Source: Vibrio brasiliensis LMG 20546 (GTDB lineage: Bacteria > Pseudomonadota > Gammaproteobacteria > Enterobacterales > Vibrionaceae). From it: a stretch of DNA of 64,000 nt. The DNA lies in contig NZ_AEVS01000031.1 in NCBI RefSeq assembly GCF_000189255.1, positions 30,359-94,358 on the forward strand, read 5' to 3'. Each line of letters opens with the position of its first letter. Positions within the stretch are counted from its first letter, which is position 1. The notes under the pieces are model-generated. The model saw only the letters and a program-made list of their open reading frames with translations, searched no databases and was not told the origin of the DNA. Made by a program: the position numbers and the translations under genes. Shown here in pieces: positions 16,561 to 23,381 of this stretch.

Positions 16561-17090
16561 GATCGTATCTCTCTTATTTTATAATTAGTCTTTATTTAAA
16601 AACTAATAATTAATTTGTAGGGAATAAAGGTGTGAATTTATTTATTCACTTATTTTGTTTCTGGAATTCATATTACGCCTGTTGGCACAGGTTTCTTAGA
16701 GGTCAATCACAGAACGTTTTTTATGCTCCAACCCTTGTTATATAAGGCTTTTAACAATATCTATGCAGTTGTTATTGAGCTGTAACACCCCTAAAAAGCC
16801 GTTTGGTACGGAACTTTATGCAGTGAATTATTCAAGATGCTAGATAAACATTAATTATTAGGAAGAATATGCATTAAAAATATGTTGAGTATTATCTGAA
16901 TAAGTTTGAAATATGCACTAAATCTTCCTAGATAAGTGATTTTAGGGAGTGAATTAATCGTTTTATAACAAAATATTTGATGATAAATGTAACCTCGATC
17001 ACATTAAGGTTTGATTTATTATTTGGTGGCTTTGATAAAGCGGATAAATATAATTTATTAAGTTTGATAGATTTTTTAATTACAAGAAAG
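16561..17090 (-). promoter_or_regulatory. Upstream regulatory region of arcA
   Basis: About 530 A/T-rich bases between the arcA start and a repeat array. A palindrome GTGAATTTATTTATTCAC lies at 16632-16649, about 75 bases upstream of the start codon and close to ARG-box half-sites (TGAAT / ATTCA) but with wider spacing. An imperfect repeat TTGTTA / TAACAA is at 16735-16757. A CRP-like site is at 16986-17005. I could not fix the promoter itself, and no FNR site with both halves was found. Confidence 0.5.
16986..17005. promoter_or_regulatory. CRP-like binding site upstream of arcA
   Basis: AATGTAACCTCGATCACATT is a near-perfect palindrome: TGTAA-six bases-TCACA, nine of ten core positions matching the CRP consensus, with symmetrical AA/TT flanks. 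It is about 425 bases from the arcA start, so either the transcript has a long leader or the site acts from a distance. Confidence 0.6.
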
Positions 17091-17193
17091 CTGAGCGGAC
17101 TGCGCCCGATGGAGAGCTAGAACGCTACGCTTCGAGAGTTGAGAACGGACTTCGTCCTGCGAGAATTTAGAACGGGCTACGTCCTTCGAGAGG
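17091..17193. repeat. REP-like hairpin array, copy 2
   Basis: Four or so hairpin units (GGAC-TTC-GTCC, GGAC-TGC-GCCC and variants) joined by CGAGAG or GCGAGA spacers, ending CTTCGAGAGGTG. It is the same family as 3776-3870, but without the GCGCGTTATAGCTG tail. It lies downstream of the yfcC-like gene and upstream of arcA, in a same-strand interval. Confidence 0.8.
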
Positions 17194-17283
17194 TGGGGTG
17201 GGTAGTGAATTGATAGAACCTTTAGTGTTAAAGACGTTGACAGAGCTTGCCCCTGCGAAGAGACAATATTCTCGCCTCTTAAA

Positions 17284-17312
17284 ACCAGAAAAACCGCCCG
17301 AAGGCGGCTTTG
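17284..17312 (-). terminator. Terminator of the YfcC-family carrier gene
   Basis: GCCGCC-TTCG-GGCGGT stem with a stable TTCG tetraloop followed by TTTTTC on the minus strand, about 45 bases past the stop codon. Confidence 0.88.
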
Positions 17313-17355
17313 GTGGGCTCACTACCTTGTGAGCCAGAGTTAGGAAAGAATCCTA

Positions 17356-18804
17356 TTAGATTAGAGCACCGACACTTAGAACTACGATGCAGAACAGCGT
17401 TAGGATAGCGAGTAGTGGAGCAACCCATTTAACCCAACGAACATATGGAACACGAGCGATAGCTAAGCCACCCATAACGACAGCAGAGGTCGGGGTAATA
17501 AGGTTAACCAAGCCTGATGCTGATTGGTATGCAGTGATAACCAGGTCTCGACCAACGCCAGCAAAGTCTGCTAGTGGCGCCATAATTGGCATTGTTAGTA
17601 CCGCCAGACCAGAAGTAGAAGGTACAAGGAATGACAGTAGGATTTCGAGGAAGAACATCACGTTAATGAAGACGACTGATGATAGGCCAGTTACCATCTG
17701 CTCTGCAGAGAACAGGATAGTATCGGTAATCATACCTCGGTCCATTACTACCACGATACCGCGGGCAATACCTATGATTAGAGCAACACCGAGTAGGTCA
17801 CGAGCACCATCAATAAAGCTGTTAGTGAAGTCCTCTTCGCTCATACGAGCCACCAAGCCTACCAGGATTGTAGCAGCAAGGAACATTGCAGAGATTTCTG
17901 CCATCCACCAACCGGCAACTGATACGCCGTAGATCATCACACCGAATGAACCACCGAAGATAGTCAGAATCACCTTACGAGTTGTTGTGAACTCCAGACC
18001 TTCGTCTGATTGGTTGCCAAGGAAGTGTGCTTTGTTCTCTTCGTATTTGTCGTAAACGATAGACTTAGTCTGATCTTCACGAACCATGCGAGCATAGCGC
18101 ATCACGTAAGCAACACAGATACCGTAGCCAACAACCAGCATAAAGGCACGTAGCATGATGCCGTCAGTGAAAGGAATACCTGAAGCGTTTGCTGCGATAA
18201 CGGTCGCAAACGGGTTGATTGTAGAGCCTAGTACACCGATACCTGCACCTAGCAGTACTGTCGCTGCTGCAACCAGAGGGTCAAAACGTGCAGCCATCAT
18301 GACAGGAACAAGTAGGGTGTAAAACGGTAGTGATTCCTCAGCCATGCCGTAGACAGTACCACCTGCAGCGAACAGCGCCATCAGGATAGGTATCATCATC
18401 TCTTCTCGCCCTTGTAGACGATGAGTAACACGCTCGATACCTGCATCAATCGCGCCCGTCTTAGTTACAAGACCCAGGAAACCACCGATGATTAGAATAA
18501 ACAGCGAAACGTCGATAGCCGCTGCTTCGTAGCTGTTGTGGTCGTAGAAACCATCGATAGGTGCAAGCAGTACATCGATAACACCTTGAGGGTTTCCTTC
18601 AACCGCCTGATAGGTGCCTGTTACTGGGACTTCACGACCCAGATCTTCGTTCATTGCTCGGTCGTATTGGCCTGCTGGAACGATCCAGGTCAGCATAGCG
18701 ACCAGCGCGATTAAGACAAAAAGAATGGTGTATGCAGAAGGGAATTTAAAGTTGGCAAAGAAGCCGCCTTTTTTTTCTTCAGTCGGTACAGTTTGGGTTG
18801 TCAT
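17356..18804 (-). CDS. YfcC-family membrane carrier, probable basic amino acid or peptide antiporter
   Basis: A 482-residue protein with about 12 hydrophobic helices, of the YfcC (DUF/C4-dicarboxylate anaerobic carrier-like) family. Helix-rich segments such as SLFILIIGGFLGLVTKTGAID, NPFATVIAANASGIPFTDG and SASGLVNLITPTSAVVMGG carry the family's re-entrant loop signatures. The gene is on the same strand as, and upstream of, arcA, so it likely supplies the pathway as an arginine/ornithine or citrulline exchanger in the way ArcD does elsewhere. That role is inference from position only. A long loop near residues 245-275 is hydrophilic. It has its own terminator and a 480-base upstream region, so it is probably transcribed separately from arcA. 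Confidence 0.8.
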   Translation of the reverse strand: MTTQTVPTEEKKGGFFANFKFPSAYTILFVLIALVAMLTWIVPAGQYDRAMNEDLGREVPVTGTYQAVEGNPQGVIDVLLAPIDGFYDHNSYEAAAIDVSLFILIIGGFLGLVTKTGAIDAGIERVTHRLQGREEMMIPILMALFAAGGTVYGMAEESLPFYTLLVPVMMAARFDPLVAAATVLLGAGIGVLGSTINPFATVIAANASGIPFTDGIMLRAFMLVVGYGICVAYVMRYARMVREDQTKSIVYDKYEENKAHFLGNQSDEGLEFTTTRKVILTIFGGSFGVMIYGVSVAGWWMAEISAMFLAATILVGLVARMSEEDFTNSFIDGARDLLGVALIIGIARGIVVVMDRGMITDTILFSAEQMVTGLSSVVFINVMFFLEILLSFLVPSTSGLAVLTMPIMAPLADFAGVGRDLVITAYQSASGLVNLITPTSAVVMGGLAIARVPYVRWVKWVAPLLAILTLFCIVVLSVGALI

Positions 18805-19286
18805 GGCTATCTCCTTACTTTTATTTATATACCAATAAATAAAAGTGAATCAGCGACTAATTGTTATTAATAATTAAATAACTTATTGGTAGGGTAAGTT
18901 ATTGGTATTCGACTTAATGATTAGGACGTTATATTTACTGCCCTTTGGCATTATTTTATAAGCAATAACGTGGAATTAACCTTGGTGATCTTCACAAAAA
19001 CATTCAGATAAAAGCAGCTTGGATTTAGAGCTAGATTTTACTCGGGTTATTTGTTTGAAATAGGCGGATTAATATTCTTATGTGCTTGACTGGAACTAGG
19101 GTGGAACAAGCACTTATTGGCTGTTTTTGATTTGACGGGAATTTTATTCAAACGTTGGGATTAAAATGCATAAAGAGTTTTCGAACACTTTATTGATTAA
19201 AGTCAAAAATAAAATGTGATCTGAATTTTTTACACTAAACAAAATAAAAAAGGGAGCCGAAGCTCCCTTTCTAACATGGGTATTTA
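18805..19286 (-). promoter_or_regulatory. Intergenic region between dcuA and the YfcC-family gene
   Basis: About 480 A/T-rich bases holding the dcuA terminator at its far end and the promoter region of the YfcC-family gene. An ARG-box-like stretch GGGAATTTTATTCAAA occurs near 19137-19153, with half-sites closer than the E. coli consensus. No clear promoter boxes or other gene-like frame could be supported. Confidence 0.4.
19241..19272 (-). terminator. Terminator of dcuA
   Basis: GGGAGC-TTCG-GCTCCC hairpin with TTCG loop followed by TTTTTTATTTT on the minus strand, about 20 bases past the stop codon. Confidence 0.92.
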
Positions 19287-20594
19287 TTAGATGAATAAAC
19301 CGCCAAACGTAAAGCCAAGTGCAACCGCTGAAGCAATAGTGACCACACCAGGGATGAAGAACGGGTGGTTAAACACATACTTACCAATGCGCGTTGAGCC
19401 CGTATCGTCCATCTCTACAGCTGCAAGCAGAGTAGGGTAAGTAGGCAGAACGAACAATGCACTTACTGCAGCAAACGAAGCCACTGCCGTTAGTGGAGCA
19501 ACACCAATAGCCAGTGCCGCAGGCATTAGAGCTACGGTAGTTGCACCTTGTGAGTACAGCAGCATTGAAGCAAAGAACAGTACCATTGCTAGCATCCAAG
19601 GGTAGTCAGCCAGAAGCTCACCAGCCACTTCTTTGATGCCATCAACGTGTGCGTTTACAAATGTAGAACCAAGCCATGCTACACCAAGAACACACACACA
19701 AGCTGTCATACCAGAGCGGAATGTTGCAGCCGATGGGATTTTAGAGGCATCAATCTTAGTGATCAGTACGATTGCAGCAGCAGCGGCAAGCATCACAGTC
19801 ATGATCGCTTCGTTACGGCCAAGGGCTGGATCTTTGATTAGGCCTACTGAACCTGAGATAGCGGCTGCGTAGCAGACAACAAAGCCGATTGCAGCAAGGA
19901 AGATGTAAGTCGCCGTCTTAGCTGTTGGCAGGATTTCGCGTTTAGTTTCTGTCGCTAGCTTAATCAGACCTTTTTCAAGACGTTCCTGATAGATAGGATC
20001 ATCTTTAAGCTCACTTCCCATGAAGTTAGCCACAAAAGCACCAATCATACAGGCAATAAATGTCGTTGGAATACATACCGCTAACAGTGTCAGGTAGTCA
20101 ACGCCCATTGGCGCCAGCATTGCTGCGAAAGCAACGACTGCAGCAGAAATTGGCGATGCAGTGATCGCGATCTGAGAAGCAACAACAGCAATCGATAGTG
20201 GACGAGAAGGACGAACGCCCTGACCTTTAGCGACTTCAGCAATGACAGGCAGTGTTGAGAACGCAGTATGTCCTGTACCTGCCATTAGCGTCATGACGAA
20301 AGTTACAATTGGCGCATAAAAGGTGATGCGCTCAGGGTGTTTACGCAAAAAGTTTTCTGCCACTTGCACTAGCCAGTCCATACCACCGGCAACCTGCATT
20401 GCTGCGATAGCTGTGATTACAGACATGATGATGAGAATAACGTCGACCGGGATAAAGGCTTGGCTAGTAGGTACGCCAAGAACCAGAGACAGCGCGATCA
20501 CGCCCGCACCACCTGCTAAACCAATTCCGATACCGCCGATTCTTGCCCCTAAATAGATAAAGAGCAGGACGACAAATAGTTCGACTGCCACCAT
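19287..20594 (-). CDS. dcuA: Anaerobic C4-dicarboxylate transporter DcuA
   Basis: A 435-residue inner-membrane carrier that exchanges aspartate, fumarate, malate and succinate. It aligns over its whole length with E. coli DcuA: AMQVAGGMDWLV, GTGHTAFSTLPVIAEVAKGQG, QIAITASPISAAVVAF, DDPIYQERLEKGL, and SFAAVSALFVLPTYPTLLAAV near the C-terminus. It follows aspA on the same strand with a terminator between, the usual pairing in which aspartase supplies fumarate and DcuA brings in aspartate and exports succinate. DcuB is the main alternative name; the aspA linkage favours DcuA. Confidence 0.92.
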   Translation of the reverse strand: MVAVELFVVLLFIYLGARIGGIGIGLAGGAGVIALSLVLGVPTSQAFIPVDVILIIMSVITAIAAMQVAGGMDWLVQVAENFLRKHPERITFYAPIVTFVMTLMAGTGHTAFSTLPVIAEVAKGQGVRPSRPLSIAVVASQIAITASPISAAVVAFAAMLAPMGVDYLTLLAVCIPTTFIACMIGAFVANFMGSELKDDPIYQERLEKGLIKLATETKREILPTAKTATYIFLAAIGFVVCYAAAISGSVGLIKDPALGRNEAIMTVMLAAAAAIVLITKIDASKIPSAATFRSGMTACVCVLGVAWLGSTFVNAHVDGIKEVAGELLADYPWMLAMVLFFASMLLYSQGATTVALMPAALAIGVAPLTAVASFAAVSALFVLPTYPTLLAAVEMDDTGSTRIGKYVFNHPFFIPGVVTIASAVALGFTFGGLFI

Positions 20595-20711
20595 ATTGAT
20601 ACCTCATAAATGTAAATGATAATTCTGATTATCTAACGACTCAGTGTCTAAGTGGTTAGATAATAGGAATTGAAAAAACCTTGCTTAAAGTATGGTTAAC
20701 CGTATGAGAGC

Positions 20712-20742
20712 CTAAAAAAGGGCTCCTTGGGAGCCCTTTTTC
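20712..20742 (-). terminator. Terminator after aspA
   Basis: AAAAAGGGCTCC / GGAGCCCTTTTT stem around a short loop with a T run on the minus strand, within ten bases of the aspA stop codon. It would limit read-through into dcuA. Confidence 0.88.
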
Positions 20743-20749
20743 GCTGCGA

Positions 20750-22201
20750 TTACTCGTAGCGTTTCGCTTTATACGTTGGGTGCATAAAGTTTTCAACAGA
20801 AAGAATATCGTCTAACTCTTCTTCAGTTAGCAGACCACGTTCCAGGACAACCTCACGAACACTCTTACCTGTTTCTGCACAGATCTTACCGACGATATCG
20901 CCTTCATGGTGACCGATGTATGGGTTTAGGTAAGTAACGATACCGATTGAGTTGTAAACGTAGTTCTCACAAACTTCTTTGTTCACCGTGATGCCATCAA
21001 TACACTTATCGCGTAGGTTGACACATGCGTTGTGAAGCAGAGAAATTGACTCAAACACGCTCTGTGCGATTACTGGTTCCATAACGTTTAGCTGTAGCTG
21101 ACCGCCTTCTGCCGCGAAAGAAACCGTGTTGTCGTTACCCAGAACTTTAAAGCAAACTTGGTTTACTACTTCAGGGATTACAGGGTTTACCTTAGCAGGC
21201 ATGATAGAAGAGCCTGCTTGCATTTCTGGAAGGTTCAGCTCGTTTAGACCAGCGCGTGGGCCAGAAGAAAGTAGACGCAGGTCGTTACAGATCTTCGATA
21301 GCTTCACAGCTAAACGCTTAAGCGCACCGTGGGTCATTACGTAAGCACCACAGTCTGAAGTCGCTTCGATTAGGTCTTCAGCAGGAACTACTTCCAGACC
21401 AGTTACTTCAGCCAGGTGTTTAACTGCCAGAGCCTGGTAACCTGTAGGAGCATTCAGACCAGTACCGATAGCCGTTGCACCAAGGTTGATCTCTAGTAGT
21501 AGTTTAGAGGTGTAGTCTAGCGCACGAATTTCTTCGTTTAGCGTCACTGCCCATGCGTGGAACTCTTGACCTACGGTCATAGGAACTGCGTCCTGAAGCT
21601 GAGTACGACCCATCTTCAATACGTCTTTGAATTCTTGTGCTTTTAGCTCGAATGCACCTTTTAGGTACTCGATCGCTTCCATCAGTTGATGAACACTGTT
21701 GTATACCGCAATACGGAAACCTGTTGGGTACGCACAGTTAGTCGACTGACTCTTGTTCACGTGATCGTTAGGGTTGATGAACTCATATTGGCCTTTTTCC
21801 TTGCCCATAAGTTCAAGTGCAACGTTAGCGATAACTTCGTTAGTGTTCATGTTCACTGACGTGCCTGCACCGCCCTGGAATACGTCTGAAGGGAACTGAT
21901 CCATGCACTTACCTGTTTCAAGGATCAAATCACACGCTTCTAGAATGTAGTTAGCAACGTCTTTAGGAATTGCGCCAAGCTCTTTGTTAGCAAGCGCTGC
22001 AGCTTTCTTCGTCATGACCATACCGCGAACAAATTCAGGTACATCTGAGATCGTAGTATTAGAAATGTTGAAGTTTTCGATTGCGCGAAGAGTGTGGATA
22101 CCGTAGTAAGCGTCAGCAGGTACGTGACGTTCACCTAGTAGGTCTTCTTCGATACGAGTAGCTGGATTAGCCTTTTGAGGGGCATCAGTTAGGGTAGCCA
22201 T
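20750..22201 (-). CDS. aspA: Aspartate ammonia-lyase
   Basis: A 483-residue cytoplasmic lyase that splits aspartate to fumarate and ammonia. It has [19 protein letters not shown] near the N-terminus, the TGTGLN-type substrate region [15 protein letters not shown], and the fumarase/aspartase signature [11 protein letters not shown] near residue 320. The product fumarate can serve as an anaerobic electron acceptor. Relative to E. coli AspA the N-terminus is about five residues longer ([20 protein letters not shown]), and a good ribosome-binding site is not obvious, so the start is slightly uncertain. Confidence 0.96.
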   Translation of the reverse strand: MATLTDAPQKANPATRIEEDLLGERHVPADAYYGIHTLRAIENFNISNTTISDVPEFVRGMVMTKKAAALANKELGAIPKDVANYILEACDLILETGKCMDQFPSDVFQGGAGTSVNMNTNEVIANVALELMGKEKGQYEFINPNDHVNKSQSTNCAYPTGFRIAVYNSVHQLMEAIEYLKGAFELKAQEFKDVLKMGRTQLQDAVPMTVGQEFHAWAVTLNEEIRALDYTSKLLLEINLGATAIGTGLNAPTGYQALAVKHLAEVTGLEVVPAEDLIEATSDCGAYVMTHGALKRLAVKLSKICNDLRLLSSGPRAGLNELNLPEMQAGSSIMPAKVNPVIPEVVNQVCFKVLGNDNTVSFAAEGGQLQLNVMEPVIAQSVFESISLLHNACVNLRDKCIDGITVNKEVCENYVYNSIGIVTYLNPYIGHHEGDIVGKICAETGKSVREVVLERGLLTEEELDDILSVENFMHPTYKAKRYE

Positions 22202-22529
22202 ACAGGATCCTTAGAGATTTATTCTGATAATGAAGTTTAATTCTAGCCATTCTGTAGTTAAGGAATCCATTCGGCAGAATTTTTGGCTGTATAATCCGTC
22301 CTGACTTATGTGGCACATAATACTGTACCTAGCATTTAAAAATAGTAACTTGATCACCTTTTTTGCTTTTGTTTAGTTAAAGTTTTGCAAGATATGAACA
22401 GGGTATTAATAACCCTTTAGTAGTAGGGGTTTATTGAGTGTTTTATCACATCCTTGTCACGTTTTTTTACTGCTTTGATTTGAGCTCGTTCAGCAGAGCA
22501 CGTACACTGAAGCCAACAAAGGAGGGCTC
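22202..22529. promoter_or_regulatory. Divergent promoter region between aspA and fxsA
   Basis: About 330 bases shared by two divergent genes. A perfect palindrome TTATGTG-G-CACATAA lies at 22306-22320, about 105 bases upstream of the aspA start, and is a plausible operator. CRP-like half sites are also present nearby (for example TTATCACATCC near 22442). I could not identify a complete CRP or FNR site or fix either promoter. Confidence 0.5.
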
Positions 22530-23045
22530 GTGTTTCCTATCTTATTATTGCTGTTTATCTTCGTTCCTATTATTGAAATAGGCCTGTTTATTCAGGTTGG
22601 TGGCTATCTGGGTTTGTGGCCAACAATCGCATTAGTGTTAATCACCGCTTTTGTCGGTGCTTCTTTGGTACGTAGTCAGGGAATTCAGACATTAATGTCT
22701 GTACAAGGGCGCCTTCAGCAGGGTGAATTACCAGCTCAGCAAATCTTCGAAGGTGTGATGTTGGCTGTAGCAGGTGTGCTGTTGCTAACTCCAGGCTTTA
22801 TGACAGATGCGTTGGGTATGCTGGTTCTGCTACCAGCACCTAGAGCGGTTATCGCCAAGTACCTAATGAGCAAAATGGTAGTCAAGTCTGTAGGTGGTGG
22901 ATTCCACGGCAGCTTCCATGGCGACCAGTTTGGCCATAACCCATTTGACCATGGTCGTTCTCACTATGATGACCCGAAGCAGGGCTCGACGTTTGAGGGT
23001 GAGTATGAACGTAAAGACGACGATGAGCACAACAGACTGAAATAG
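22530..23045 (+). CDS. fxsA: FxsA-family membrane protein
   Basis: A 171-residue inner-membrane protein of the FxsA family (cytoplasmic membrane protein whose overproduction in E. coli relieves exclusion of phage T7 by the F plasmid). It begins FPILLLLFIFVPIIEIGLFI, with further helices at about residues 28-48 and 75-98 (LTPGFMTDALGMLVLLPAPR is the family core). The tail from residue 115 is hydrophilic and rich in His, Gly and Asp. The start is GTG at 22530, chosen because AAAGGAGGG lies seven bases upstream and the sequence then matches FxsA from its first residue. A terminator follows. Confidence 0.9.
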   Translation: MFPILLLLFIFVPIIEIGLFIQVGGYLGLWPTIALVLITAFVGASLVRSQGIQTLMSVQGRLQQGELPAQQIFEGVMLAVAGVLLLTPGFMTDALGMLVLLPAPRAVIAKYLMSKMVVKSVGGGFHGSFHGDQFGHNPFDHGRSHYDDPKQGSTFEGEYERKDDDEHNRLK

Positions 23046-23061
23046 TCGGGATGAATGTTAA

Positions 23062-23093
23062 TAAAGGCGCTGAAATAGCGCCTTTTTTTATGC
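23062..23093 (+). terminator. Terminator of fxsA
   Basis: AAAGGCGCT / AGCGCCTTT stem followed by a T run, 20 bases past the stop codon. Confidence 0.9.
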
Positions 23094-23381
23094 CTGCTAC
23101 CAGTGACATAAATTAGAGTAAATATGCTATTAATTAGCAAAAGCTTAAGTAATTCAGCCTTCTAGTCTCAAAAATGAAACTTCTGTTATCCCGTTTTGTT
23201 GAAAATTTGATAGTGCTTCAATTATTCATCATGTGTATGAGATCGAAATCTCACTGTCACTGAATGTAATTTTTTGTTTCATAAAAAACGTCAACACTGG
23301 ACATGATTTATTAATAAGTAATCACACAAATAGTGATTTGGAACACGCTTTCTAGTTGTTGTTCGACATTGGAAGCGATGC
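23094..23381 (+). promoter_or_regulatory. Upstream region of the secreted nuclease gene
   Basis: About 290 A/T-rich bases (336 between the genes) that must hold the nuclease promoter. A six-base inverted repeat TGAGAT / ATCTCA lies at 23238-23253. No convincing -35/-10 pair, regulator site or small gene could be supported. Confidence 0.35.

Noticed and set aside
16735-16757. TTGTTA / TAACAA repeat as an FNR or ArgR site
   Set aside because: Half-sites and spacing fit neither consensus; left as an unexplained imperfect repeat.
17387-17932. 181-codon plus-strand frame inside the YfcC-family gene
   Set aside because: Rich in Thr, Arg, Ser and Ile in the way typical of the antisense of a membrane protein gene; no support as a gene.
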